NCBI GenBank assembly: GCA_003153555.1
Contig: PLZS01000019.1
Coordinates: 4,141 to 57,245, forward strand
Direction of reading: 5' to 3'
DNA from: Candidatus Melainabacteria bacterium
GTDB lineage: Bacteria; Cyanobacteriota; Vampirovibrionia; Obscuribacterales; Obscuribacteraceae
DNA length: 53,105 nt
Shown: positions 6,785 to 14,993 of the stretch, in pieces
Layout of the letters: every line of letters begins with the position of its first letter
Numbering within the stretch: the stretch's first letter is position 1
Notes under the pieces: generated by a model
What the model saw: only the letters and a program-made list of their open reading frames with translations
The model's database searches: none
Told to the model about the DNA's origin: nothing
Translations under genes and position numbers: made by a program

Positions 6785-7156
6785 ATGAACTGGCTTGATG
6801 CGCAAATAATCGAAACTCTTTATTTCACTGCAACAAGCCTATCCGAACTTAGACTAGGCATCGAAACTTTGCCCGCAGGCAAGCGGAAAGAAGCACTTGG
6901 AGTTGATGTTAACGCGCTGGTAGCAAACTTTTTTGCCTCGCGGATATTGTCTTTTGACAGGGAAGCGGCTCTAGCCTATGGTGCGCTGGTGGCAGCCGCT
7001 CGGGCTGTCGGTCGTGCTGTATCTGTCACTGACGGACAAATTGGCGCTATTGCTAGCGTGCACGGCTTCACCGTTGCAACCCGCGATACTGGGCCTTTTA
7101 TCGCTCTTGGGGTGTCCACTATAAATCCATGGGATGGGCTTGATAGAAAGAGATAG
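6785..7156 (+). pseudogene. PIN-domain (FitB/VapC-like) toxin lacking its N-terminus
   Basis: The frame from 6785 aligns with residues ~23 onward of FitB-type PIN proteins: 'WLDAQIIETLYFTATSLSELRLGIETLPAGKRK' spread over two helices, 'ILSFDREAALAYGALVAAARAVGR', 'VTDGQIGAIASVHGFTVATRD', 'INPWDG'. The first strand with the catalytic Asp (LDTN) is missing, and a TGA sits immediately before the ATG in frame, so it cannot extend upstream. No antitoxin gene precedes it. The remaining acidic residues (E, D) are present. Likely an inactive fragment. Confidence 0.75.
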
Positions 7157-7281
7157 ATCCTTTTGAGAGGATGCTGTCATCTAAGAATCCATCTGGCAGG
7201 TTTTGACACGCTACGCCAGAGAGAACGGACCCAACGAAGCAATTTTTTGACGCCATAGACCGGAAATCAATATTTGACTTA

Positions 7282-7761
7282 TTGATTTCCAATACGCCCG
7301 TGATAAAAAAGATGCATCTGAACGATAGTGGGCTATTGTGTCACCTTCTTGACTGCGATTCGACAGCGCTGGCAAGCGATGCGACTTTACTCGGAATGGT
7401 ATTTGAAAATTTTTTGGTCATGGAGCTGATGAAGCAGATTACTTGGAGCATAATTCGTCCTCGGCTATATCACTTCCGGACTGAGAGCGGGTACGAAGTT
7501 GACATAGTGCTGGAATCTGGTGATGGACGCATTGTAGGTATTGAATGTAAGAGCGGAATTCGACTTAACTCTGATACATTCAAAGGGCTCAGAGCCTTAA
7601 AAGAGCTGACTGGCAAAAAGTTTCATCGAGGTATAGTGCTTTATTTAGGGACCGATATGCTCACCTTTGAAAAAGATTTTCAAGCCGTTCCGGTATCCGC
7701 CTTGTGGGATAAACGATCAATGGCGAGTATGTTTTGTTTGGACCAATGGCGATGTTTTTGA
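7282..7761 (+). pseudogene. C-terminal fragment of a DUF4143 ATPase
   Basis: This frame carries only the DUF4143 half: 'KKMHLNDSGLLCHLL', 'LGMVFENFLVMELMKQ', 'YHFRTESGYEVDIVLE', 'IVGIECKSG', 'GIVLYLG', 'VPVSALW'. Walker A/B and the winged helix are absent, and 7157-7281 does not encode them. After ALW (about 7708) the frame continues through the DNA of a HigB fragment read in another frame, so the natural C-terminus is probably at that junction. It is distinct in sequence from the complete gene at 2083-3276. Confidence 0.75.
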
Positions 7762-7786
7762 CGTAGAGATTGTCGACTATCACTAA
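7706..7786 (+). pseudogene. C-terminal remnant of a HigB/RelE toxin
   Basis: In the frame ending at TAA 7784-7786 the sequence reads INDQWRVCFVWTNG and then DVFDVEIVDYH, which is the characteristic ending of HigB toxins ('IRINDQ.R.CF.W..GDA..VEI.DYH'). The first two thirds of the toxin are missing; the DUF4143 fragment is joined directly upstream. The TAA overlaps the AAGGAG ribosome binding site of the HigA gene at 7796, showing that an intact higBA pair once stood here. Confidence 0.8.
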
Positions 7787-7795
7787 GGAGCAATC

Positions 7796-8107
7796 ATGAG
7801 AAAATTAGCACCGATACATCCAGGTGAAATCCTGCGTGAGGAGTTCCTGATTCCATATGGTCTGACTGCAAACGGATTAGCTCTTAGCCTGAGCGTTCCT
7901 GCTACTCGCATCAGTGAGATAACGAATGAACGCAGATCAATTACGGCCGATACTGCCATGCGATTAGCGCGATTCTTTAAGATGACTCCGGAATTCTGGA
8001 TGAACCTACAACGCGACTTTGATTTAGCCATGATCGAAGATCAATCAGGAAAAGAGATTCGCAAGGCAGTGAGCCCTTGTAAAAGTATTGCAACGCTTGG
8101 GACATAG
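7796..8107 (+). CDS. higA: HigA-type antitoxin, without a complete toxin
   Basis: A 103-aa XRE-family antitoxin: 'KLAPIHPGEILREEFL' opening, helix-turn-helix 'TANGLALSLSVPATRISEIT' then 'NERRSITADTAMRLARFF', and 'FWMNLQRDFDLAMIE'. This is the HigA type with the DNA-binding domain at the N-terminus, a different subfamily from 3721-4134. AAGGAG is five bases before the ATG. Only the last ~25 residues of its toxin partner remain upstream. Still intact, so it could act as an orphan repressor or anti-addiction protein. Confidence 0.85.
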   Translation: MRKLAPIHPGEILREEFLIPYGLTANGLALSLSVPATRISEITNERRSITADTAMRLARFFKMTPEFWMNLQRDFDLAMIEDQSGKEIRKAVSPCKSIATLGT

Positions 8108-8139
8108 CGTAGCACCGTACCGAAGCCAAAATTCAGATT

Positions 8140-8263
8140 GTGGCATACTTCTTCATATGCATATGCTGGCAGCTATGCATATGAAGAAGTCCGTACCGGT
8201 AGCAAGCGCCACTGTCTTAAAAACGTTTGCGCGTAACTTTGATTGGAGCTTGAACCATGTTGA
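8140..8263 (+). repeat. Right copy of the direct repeat, a DUF547 3' remnant
   Basis: Matches 4921-5045 with one indel. It keeps the DUF547 frame (AAMHMKKSVPVASATVLKT, then FARNFDWSLNHVE), which is open to about 8312, but the upstream DUF547 gene is absent. The amidase start codon ATG 8257 lies inside the repeat; the corresponding ATGTTGA of the left copy is at 5039-5045. It is therefore both the end of a lost gene and the start of the next. Confidence 0.82.
8148..8189. repeat. 42-bp near-perfect palindrome in the right repeat
   Basis: Arms CTTCTTCATATGCATA (8148-8163) and TATGCATATGAAGAAG (8174-8189) are perfect complements around TGCTGGCAGC, which itself can pair GCT/AGC. The left repeat copy has only a degenerate version, so the symmetry arose or was lost after duplication. 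No T-run follows. Confidence 0.8.
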
Positions 8264-10236
8264 ACCCGAATCAAAAACAAATTCCGAAGCGCCCAAGCAA
8301 AGTGATAAGTAAATCAATTTACAGGATCAGCATTTCATTATTGAGCTGTTTGTTTGTCGCCTGCAAGTCCAATTCTGCTGACAAAATTGCGCCGTCTCCT
8401 GAATCCCCTGGACGTTTCATCACACAACAAGTTGTTGTAGATGAGCCCATTAAAGTGGTCTATCCAAACGGATCTGCCATTCCAGCCTCGTCCACATTCA
8501 TTGCCGGTGCCACCGCAGCAGGAACATCTATAACTTGTAACGGAGCAGCCGTGCATGTCACTCCGCAAGGATTTTTTGCACATGTGGTGCAACTGAAGCC
8601 TGGCGAAAACTCATTCCTTTTAGTTCAACAGCCTTCTGGCAAACAACGCGAGCTGATCATAAAGAGAGAACTACCGCAACCAGCCATAAGTCCAGACGTA
8701 TTCAAAATTGATCCAGAGCGCATACAACCTAACAACGACCGCGGTGTCGTGATTGGCGACTTAATCGAATTCAGTGCTAGGGCAACTCCAGAAGCTGAAG
8801 TTATTGTTGGTCTAGGCAAACGCAAAATCATTTTGAGACCAGCAGCAGCAGTCTCAAGAGCAGCAGCAGCCGTACGGAAACATCGGAAGTCAGTCAAGGC
8901 AACAGTAGCAGGATCAAGTGTGAATCAAGGTTTGGACGCTGCCTATGGGAAAGTCTATCAAAGACGCTCAGCTTCACCACCTGATTTATATGTAGGTTAT
9001 TATAAAGTTCAACCGGATGATCAATGGAAAGATGTGCAACCAAAATTCACTCTTAACCATGCCGGTAAAACAAAGTCGATTTTAGGCGCCGCTAGACTAA
9101 CTACAATTGCACAGCCAATCTTAGCCGAGACAATTCACACTGACACAATCGTACGCGTTGGTCCTGGCGCTGGCAGAACAACCCCATTGAGCAACGGCGT
9201 TCGTTTTTTTGTTGATGGCTGGCAAGGCGATCAAATCCGGTGCACCTTCGCACCAAGTCATCATTTTTGGATCAAGAAAGACGATTTGATTTTTGAACCT
9301 AATTCTCCTGACTCTGGCGCGGCACCGAATTCGGTGGCAAGAACAATCAATGTCGGCATCGACGACTATGGAAGTACCGTTACAGTTCCACTCAGTCAAC
9401 GCTTGCCCTATCAAATCGAGCAACAGCTGAAACCAAATGACCTAATCCTGCGGATTTTTGGCGTCACCGCTGATACGGACTGGGTCACGCCAGCACTCTC
9501 TTCGCAGTCTGGACTAGTTGACCGAGTCACATACAAACAGTCCGCAGACGGCGTCTATGAAGTGCACGTGCCAATCAAATCTGGACGACAATGGGGATTC
9601 AAAGCTGATTACGATGAAACAAACCTCGTCTTGCACATCAAAGCAGCACCAAAATTGAATGCGACAACGAACAATCTGCAGGGCTTGACGATTTGTGTCG
9701 ATCCCGGTCATGGAGGAAGGGAGAGTGGAGCGATCGGCTGCTCAGGCATCAAAGAAGCCAACATCAACCTGGGCATCGCGTTGAAGCTAAAAACGTTGCT
9801 AGAAAATGCCGGCGCTAAGGTAATAATGACTCGCGTTACTGACCGCGAAGTGTCGCTAGACGAACGTGTCGAGATTGCAAACAATGCCCATGTGGATGTA
9901 ATTCTTTCCATCCACAATAACTCGCTGCCGGACGGTCGCGACCCTCTCACTGAGCATGGAACCTCGTCTTACTGGTACCATCCTCAGTCAATCTCACTCG
10001 CCCGGACACTCAACACCGGAATGGTTCAAGATGTTGATTTTCCTGACTTTGGTTCGCGATTCCAAAACCTGGCATTGACAAGACCAAGCGGAATGCTTGC
10101 GGTGTTGGCTGAGGTTGGATTTGTTATCAACCCGGAAGAGTATGCGGTGTTGATTAGTCCCGACGGGCAGCAGAGGGCAGCCGAAGGTCTGCTAAAAGGT
10201 TTAGTCACCTATCTGCATCCACCGGCTAAGCACTAA
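8257..10236 (+). CDS. Lipoprotein N-acetylmuramoyl-L-alanine amidase (AMIN-like plus Amidase_3)
   Basis: A 659-aa envelope protein. The signal sequence ends in lipobox LFVAC (Cys36). Residues ~60-140 resemble a Big/GW-type wall domain, ~285-345 an SH3-like part (HTDTIVRVGPG), and ~345-470 an AMIN-like segment (RTINVGIDDYGSTVTVPL, LILRIFGVTADTDWV). The catalytic Amidase_3 domain (about 475-655) has its zinc ligands: DPGHGG His ~485, Glu in KEANIN ~498, His in LSIHNNS ~552, plus the catalytic Glu in LAEVGF ~619. It should cleave the amide bond between muramic acid and stem peptide at the outer membrane or periplasm. The start codon sits in the direct repeat. A poly-Ala/Arg linker occurs near residue 200. 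Confidence 0.88.
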   Translation: MLNPNQKQIPKRPSKVISKSIYRISISLLSCLFVACKSNSADKIAPSPESPGRFITQQVVVDEPIKVVYPNGSAIPASSTFIAGATAAGTSITCNGAAVHVTPQGFFAHVVQLKPGENSFLLVQQPSGKQRELIIKRELPQPAISPDVFKIDPERIQPNNDRGVVIGDLIEFSARATPEAEVIVGLGKRKIILRPAAAVSRAAAAVRKHRKSVKATVAGSSVNQGLDAAYGKVYQRRSASPPDLYVGYYKVQPDDQWKDVQPKFTLNHAGKTKSILGAARLTTIAQPILAETIHTDTIVRVGPGAGRTTPLSNGVRFFVDGWQGDQIRCTFAPSHHFWIKKDDLIFEPNSPDSGAAPNSVARTINVGIDDYGSTVTVPLSQRLPYQIEQQLKPNDLILRIFGVTADTDWVTPALSSQSGLVDRVTYKQSADGVYEVHVPIKSGRQWGFKADYDETNLVLHIKAAPKLNATTNNLQGLTICVDPGHGGRESGAIGCSGIKEANINLGIALKLKTLLENAGAKVIMTRVTDREVSLDERVEIANNAHVDVILSIHNNSLPDGRDPLTEHGTSSYWYHPQSISLARTLNTGMVQDVDFPDFGSRFQNLALTRPSGMLAVLAEVGFVINPEEYAVLISPDGQQRAAEGLLKGLVTYLHPPAKH

Positions 10237-10378
10237 TTAGACGAGAGTTTGTTAGTGCTTGCCTGAACGAGCTTCTTGATTATGACAAGCCTAATCCTCG
10301 CCCACCATTGAATGAGGCAGATCTCGACAACCTGCCCCGAGCGTGTTATATTTTTATATAATCAAGAGAGGAGTCCCC

Positions 10379-10636
10379 ATGCATACAACCAATCTCCGCA
10401 AGGTCGGCGGCTCGGTAATGTTGTCCATACCGCCCGCAATTCTCGAGTTGCTTCACCTGCAAGCGGGCACCACCGTCGGCGTCAGCGTCGATGGCGGACG
10501 TCTGGTGATCGAACCGCATCCACGCCCGCGCTATACACTCGCTGAACTGCTAGCAGCGTCTGACTACTCACAGCAGCAACCACCCGAAGAACGGGAATGG
10601 ATCGATGCGCCTGCGGTTGGTCGCGAAATCATATGA
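10379..10636 (+). CDS. mazE: MazE antitoxin (SpoVT/AbrB fold)
   Basis: From ATG 10379 an 85-aa protein beginning with the AbrB-type swapped-hairpin domain: NLRKVGGSVMLSIPPAILEL, then 'LHLQAGTTVGVSVDGGRLVIEP'. The tail 'YTLAELLAASDY' binds toxin. GAGAGGAG precedes the ATG by about six bases and a TATAAT box is at 10357-10362. Its TGA overlaps the mazF ATG. A longer frame from 10343 lacks a ribosome binding site and would be translated from promoter DNA. Confidence 0.88.
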   Translation: MHTTNLRKVGGSVMLSIPPAILELLHLQAGTTVGVSVDGGRLVIEPHPRPRYTLAELLAASDYSQQQPPEEREWIDAPAVGREII

Positions 10637-10959
10637 AACGCGGCGATATTTATCTGGTAACACTCGACCCCACGACAGGACGCGAGCAACGCGGCAGTCG
10701 TCCTGTGCTGGTTGTCTCAACTGCTGAATTCAATAAAGCGACGAAATTGCCGGTTATTTTGCCAATCACAAATGGCGGCGAGTTTGCCAAACGCATTGGC
10801 TTCGCCGTGCCTATTTCGGGAATCAAAACAACCGGGGTTGTGCGCTGCGATCAGCCCCGTGTGCTCGATCTTCATGCGCGTAATGGCAGGAAGGTGGATA
10901 CGCTACCAGCAGACCTCTTGGCTGAAGTGCTGGCAAGGGTCGCGCCGATTTTCGAGTAA
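10633..10959 (+). CDS. mazF: MazF endoribonuclease toxin
   Basis: From ATG 10633 (ATGA overlap with mazE) a 108-aa MazF: 'MKRGDIYLVTLDPTTGREQRG' opening with the conserved GREQ.GSRP loop, 'RPVLVVS', 'ILPITNGGEFAKRIGFAVPI', and 'GVVRCDQPRVLDLHARNGR' with the catalytic Arg/Thr region. Full length and close to the chromosomal MazF consensus. It should cut mRNA when MazE is lost. Confidence 0.9.
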   Translation: MKRGDIYLVTLDPTTGREQRGSRPVLVVSTAEFNKATKLPVILPITNGGEFAKRIGFAVPISGIKTTGVVRCDQPRVLDLHARNGRKVDTLPADLLAEVLARVAPIFE

Positions 10960-11139
10960 CTCAAGGTCGCGGGCGATAGCCAATTCTCGCGAGCAAGCGA
11001 CACGATCTTGAGGATTGCGGATGAGAATCGGAAAGAGCCCTCTCGTCGCAGCGGCTCCGCGCCGACATGCGTGGGATAGAATGTATCTCGATTGAAAACG
11101 GCTGCTAAAAACGCCGTGGCGATGGTCGCCAAGGAGAAC

Positions 11140-11907
11140 ATGAACAATCGGATTGTAGTTGATATCGGAAACACTAGAATTTCTTGCGGTGTATTTCTCG
11201 ACGGAAAAATAGTAGATCTTTCGCACCATCTCCTCAGCAATACGCAGAAGGCCGCCACCGATATTGCAGCGGATGCCGACGCAATGCACATTACAGAGAT
11301 TGCGCTATGCTCAGTTGTGCCGTCTGTCAGCCGTTCGCTGCTAGATTTCCTAGAAGTTCATCATCGGAAAATCTTTCAAATAACAGAGGAAACACAAACT
11401 GTCATTACCGGTACGTATGATTCACTCGGTGCCGATCGCATCGCCAATATAGTTGCTGCTCGCGCACTTTATCTCAAGAAGGAGTCGGCGATAGTAATCG
11501 ACTGCGGTACGGCCACGACACTAACTGCGGTATCAGATGTCGGCAGATTCTTGGGCGGTCTGATAACACTTGGGCTTGGAAATACCTTTAGAGCATTACA
11601 TCAATCAACAGAGCAATTGCCGGAACTAGAAGCATATAACAACGGTCAGCCGCCTATGCCACTAGCTTTTGACACAACCAATGCAATAACTAGTGGATGC
11701 ATCCACGCGCAAGTGGGAACAATCGAACACTGGATCAAACTTGCTCGACACGAATTGGGCTCAAAGACCACGGTTGTAGCAACCGGAGGCTATGCGTCTG
11801 TCATCGCTCCACTTACAAAAGCATTCGATCACATTGATCCGAATCTAACGCTTCACGGAATCAATTTTATAGCCGAGGCTGCAATGGACCAAGTGGATCA
11901 AGCTTAA
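11140..11907 (+). CDS. coaX: Type III pantothenate kinase
   Basis: A 255-aa CoaX from ATG 11140 (AAGGAG five bases upstream; the longer frame from TTG 11092 is unlikely). Actin-like kinase motifs are present: PHOSPHATE-1 'VVDIGNTRISCGVF', 'CSVVPSVSRSLLDFL', 'GADRIANIVAA', PHOSPHATE-2 'VIDCGTATTLTAV', 'FLGGLITLGL', and the adenosine-binding 'VVATGGYASVIAP'. It catalyses ATP-dependent phosphorylation of pantothenate, the first step of CoA synthesis, in the cytoplasm. The gene stands alone; no other CoA genes are nearby. Confidence 0.93.
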   Translation: MNNRIVVDIGNTRISCGVFLDGKIVDLSHHLLSNTQKAATDIAADADAMHITEIALCSVVPSVSRSLLDFLEVHHRKIFQITEETQTVITGTYDSLGADRIANIVAARALYLKKESAIVIDCGTATTLTAVSDVGRFLGGLITLGLGNTFRALHQSTEQLPELEAYNNGQPPMPLAFDTTNAITSGCIHAQVGTIEHWIKLARHELGSKTTVVATGGYASVIAPLTKAFDHIDPNLTLHGINFIAEAAMDQVDQA

Positions 11908-12133
11908 AAGCGCTTTCTAACTCTTCGCGATAGTGCAAATTTGTCATTGCTTCGACCGAGTACATCTCGTCTTCCCAATAACTAGGCTCTCTTCCCTTAA
12001 GCTCTTCGAGACGCTTAATCAAGTTTGCCGGCAAGTTATCCTCGTGCATTCTGTTTTCCGTTTCTAGTTTGTCATATAAATTAGACGACTTAATTGACCG
12101 TTTGGCGCCATCTGTTATCGATACTACTGTCAT
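11867..12133 (-). CDS. Small acidic hypothetical protein
   Basis: An 88-aa frame convergent with coaX and overlapping its last 41 bases. The central part (MHEDNLPANLIKRLEELKGR, EPSYWEDEMYSVEAM) has natural-looking composition. The start could be the ATG at 12133 or at 12049, the latter preceded by ACGGAAAA. Not recognised. The overlap with coaX and lack of a strong ribosome binding site keep this uncertain. Confidence 0.4.
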   Translation of the reverse strand: MTVVSITDGAKRSIKSSNLYDKLETENRMHEDNLPANLIKRLEELKGREPSYWEDEMYSVEAMTNLHYREELESAFKLDPLGPLQPRL

Positions 12134-12457
12134 ATAAAAGTTATACTTCCGTGCGAATCGGTCATCTTGTCAGTATAGTGAAAACCTTTCACTGGAGCCA
12201 GTTTAGAGGCTTCAAGGAAAAGAGCAAGACTTGACTACCCGTAAAACTGGCACCGCTCGTTAAACAAAATCGAATCAAAGAAAGATCAAATATATACAGG
12301 AGCGCCTCGTATATGGTGGCAATATCGAACCAGGCGTTATCCGGAGCATAGCAGCTCAACTCCGCGATGCCTGGCTGATCCGAGGATAGCCAGTGCTCAT
12401 AAGTAGGGTCCACTCAGCGATGCCTGGTTTATCAGACGGTTCGGCTTAGACGAGAAA
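12134..12457. other. Intergenic stretch between small ORF and glmU
   Basis: No convincing gene in this 324-bp gap. It holds two copies of GCGATGCCTGG (12364-12374 and 12417-12427), each followed three bases later by ATC. A 74-codon minus frame from GTG 12413 has no ribosome binding site and is not supported. Confidence 0.5.
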
Positions 12458-13858
12458 TTACTTCCCCCGGTCCGCCCATCCTTCTTTGTTTTCCTGCCTG
12501 GCCCTTCCTACTGCAAGAGCCCCCGCGGGCACATCTCGCGTAGCCACTGTGCCCGCTGCTACTGATGCTTTATCTCCCAGCGTGATCGGCGCAACCAAAA
12601 CTGAATTGCTGCCGGTCGATGCTCCGTCACCAATTGTGGTGCGATTTTTTGCTTTAGTGGCGTGATTATAGTTAGCCGTGATTGTGCCAGCGCCTAGATT
12701 TGCATTGCTACCGATGGATGCATCACCTACATAGGACAGGTGCGAAACATTTGTCTTACGTCCGATAACACTCTTCTTGATCTCGACAAAGTTTCCGATT
12801 CTGACACTATCGGATATTTCATTACCGTCTCGCAGGTGAGCAAAAGGGCCAACCTTGCATTGTGCGCCAATCGCTGAATTCGACACATTAGACTGCACAA
12901 TACTTGTGCCATCGCCGACGGTTACAGGACCAGTCATGACCGTGTGCGGCCCAATCAAACAATTCTGGCCGATGTTTATAGTCCCAACTAAATAACATCC
13001 AGGCAGCACCGATGAGTCCTGTCCGATGGAAACTTCCGGAGCGATCCATGTCGATGACGCGTCTACAAAAGTTACTCCACTTTCAAGAGCCAAGCGTTGA
13101 ATGCTCATATCGCGCAGTAACCTAATAGCCTCCGCAAGTTCCAATCTTGAATTGATCCCAGCGACTTCTCGCCAGTCGGCCGCTTGTATTGCGGAAGTCT
13201 TTAAATTGGCCTTATAGGCCCATGCCACCATGTCAGTCAAATAGTATTCTTTCTGCCTGTTGTCGTTAGTCAGCCCAAACAAGCCAGGCTTCACTGTCGG
13301 CCAATCAAAACAATAGATAGCCGGATTTATTTCGCGGATCTGCTTTTGTTCATCTGACGCATCTTTGTCTTCGATAATGCCTACAACTGAACCATCAGCG
13401 TTACGGAGGATGCGACCATAGCTTTTAGCGTCTTCTACTTCTGTGGTTAATAACGTGACGATCGACTTCTCTTTGATATGCCCATCTACGAGGGCTGCAA
13501 GCGTATTACCTTGCAACAATGGAGTATCAGCGACGGACACCAACAAGGTTCCGGAAAAGCCTTCCAATGAGGGCACCACTTGCTTCAAGGCATGGCCAGT
13601 TCCATGTTGCGGTTCCTGCAAATGGACAGACAACGGAGTCTTTGGCGGATTGGCTTGGAGAAAGGCTCTTACTTGCTCGGCTTCGTGTCCGACCACGACG
13701 TGCACATGTTCAATCCCCAATTGATCGACCGCGTCCAGGACGCGTCCTAGAACTGTCTTGCCTAACACCTCGTGCAAAACCTTAGGTTTGGATGATTTCA
13801 TCCGCTTGCCTTGACCAGCGGCAAGTAAAACAACTTGAGTATTCTTTCGTGCAGACAT
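12458..13858 (-). CDS. glmU: Bifunctional UDP-GlcNAc pyrophosphorylase / GlcN-1-P acetyltransferase
   Basis: A 466-aa GlmU. N-terminal uridyltransferase: LAAGQGKRMKSSKPKVLHEV (residues ~12-31), 'VHLQEPQHGTGHAL', 'SVADTPLL', 'GRILRNADGSVVGIIEDKDAS', 'EINPAIYCFD', 'NDNRQKEYYLTDMV'. The C-terminal left-handed beta helix has hexapeptides from ~270 (VSIGQDSSVLPGC to IVQSNVSNSAIG), acetyl-CoA site 'LSYVGDASIGSNANLGAGTI', 'NYNHATKAKNRTTIGDGA'. It makes UDP-N-acetylglucosamine for peptidoglycan and lipopolysaccharide. Length is normal. About 100 bp separates it from the ATP-grasp gene upstream on the same strand. Confidence 0.95.
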   Translation of the reverse strand: MSARKNTQVVLLAAGQGKRMKSSKPKVLHEVLGKTVLGRVLDAVDQLGIEHVHVVVGHEAEQVRAFLQANPPKTPLSVHLQEPQHGTGHALKQVVPSLEGFSGTLLVSVADTPLLQGNTLAALVDGHIKEKSIVTLLTTEVEDAKSYGRILRNADGSVVGIIEDKDASDEQKQIREINPAIYCFDWPTVKPGLFGLTNDNRQKEYYLTDMVAWAYKANLKTSAIQAADWREVAGINSRLELAEAIRLLRDMSIQRLALESGVTFVDASSTWIAPEVSIGQDSSVLPGCYLVGTINIGQNCLIGPHTVMTGPVTVGDGTSIVQSNVSNSAIGAQCKVGPFAHLRDGNEISDSVRIGNFVEIKKSVIGRKTNVSHLSYVGDASIGSNANLGAGTITANYNHATKAKNRTTIGDGASTGSNSVLVAPITLGDKASVAAGTVATRDVPAGALAVGRARQENKEGWADRGK

Positions 13859-13956
13859 TAGATTTCACCTTCCTCAAAGCGTCTTGGAAAAACAGATAGT
13901 CGTGTTCTGCCAAGCTCTGAGTAAGAATACATCGCTTAACTGTGAGCGATCAAGCG

Positions 13957-14946
13957 TCATACACTGCCGACGAGCGGAGGGGCGACTCCTGCCAAAAGCC
14001 TCGCTAACTCCAGAGAAATAGGCATTTCAGTGCGATGTTCAATCCACATGTACTGTCCTGCACAATTAATTTCCAAGAAATAGTATTTGTGGTCAGGCGA
14101 CAAGACAAAGTCTATTGCACCGTAGTTCAGCCCGAGCTTGCGCATTAAGGACAGGCATTGTTCAGCAATTTCAGAGGGTAGATCAAATGCATCCATAGCA
14201 ACTGAATAGTCATGTCGCCAATCCAACTTGCCCGCTCCCGCTTGCGAATCTATTTTGATGCAAAAAACCTTTTGACCCACGATCGTAACGCGCAAATCAT
14301 AAGCCTTGGGAATGCACTGTTGAAAGAAGTGAGGAGCGTGCATAACTTGATTTAAGTGTGCCAGATCCTCTTGCCGCAAAGGTAATGTGGATATGCCTCG
14401 CGGAGTTTCGTAGGCGGGAATAGCAAAATTACTGAGTTCGCTAATCAGCTTGTAAACGACTTGACCATCACATTCTTCAAAAAACTGCTCGACAAGTTCA
14501 GGCTGATTCGTCACCAAGGTTTTTGGAATAACAAGACCCATTTCAGCAGCCACATGCAGTTGCCATAGCTTCTGCAAACACTCATAATCGCGACGTGGAT
14601 GATTAACCCAAAGGCACCGCAAGTGGTGCAACATGCCATCCAGGGCGTTACGCGATTCTTGCTCAACCATATTTTGAATCCAGCGTTCAGGAAACTTACT
14701 CGTCACGATTTTTCCTGGACGGCGATGCCAGATCGCTGAATAAGAATGTAAATTCAACGAACCGTTAGCACGCTCGATAAGGCAATCTCCATCGAATCCG
14801 CCTGGACGATAGGAAATTTTAGAATGCTCAACGAAATCTTCATAGCGAAAATAATCCACCTCGACATTCATTTCTACAAGATGTCGTTTTACGGTTTCCG
14901 CATGCAGATCATCTTCCGATGACAGGATTAGAACCTTAGTTGGCAA
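13957..14946 (-). CDS. MvdC/MvdD-like ATP-grasp ligase (graspetide maturase family)
   Basis: A 329-aa ATP-grasp enzyme with the layout of microviridin-type ligases: N-terminal Rossmann-like part 'KVLILSSEDDLHAETVKRHL', 'IWHRRPGKI', 'WIQNMVEQESRNALDGML', the diagnostic 'LWVNHPRRDYECLQKLWQLH' and 'AAEMGLVIPKTLVTNQPE', the ATP-grasp core (VYKLIS, FQQCIPKAYDLRVTIVGQ, CIKIDSQAGAG), and 'GLNYGAIDFVLSPDHKYYFLEINCAGQYMWIE' split over the metal site. Known relatives install ester or amide crosslinks between Ser/Thr/Lys and Asp/Glu side chains of a precursor carrying a PFFARFL helix. A candidate precursor is at 16460-16690. Substrate assignment is inference. Confidence 0.85.
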   Translation of the reverse strand: MPTKVLILSSEDDLHAETVKRHLVEMNVEVDYFRYEDFVEHSKISYRPGGFDGDCLIERANGSLNLHSYSAIWHRRPGKIVTSKFPERWIQNMVEQESRNALDGMLHHLRCLWVNHPRRDYECLQKLWQLHVAAEMGLVIPKTLVTNQPELVEQFFEECDGQVVYKLISELSNFAIPAYETPRGISTLPLRQEDLAHLNQVMHAPHFFQQCIPKAYDLRVTIVGQKVFCIKIDSQAGAGKLDWRHDYSVAMDAFDLPSEIAEQCLSLMRKLGLNYGAIDFVLSPDHKYYFLEINCAGQYMWIEHRTEMPISLELARLLAGVAPPLVGSV

Positions 14947-14993
14947 GCCGACAATTTTAACTCATTAAGGGTAGAGCAATTTTACTACCGCTA

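Noticed and set aside
4921..8263. Integron cassette array or classical IS as explanation of the TA zone
   Set aside because: No integrase, transposase or attC-like repeats between genes; only the single pair of ~124-bp direct repeats is seen.
12189..12413. 74-codon minus-strand frame near glmU
   Set aside because: GTG start without ribosome binding site, Cys/Trp-rich, no domain.
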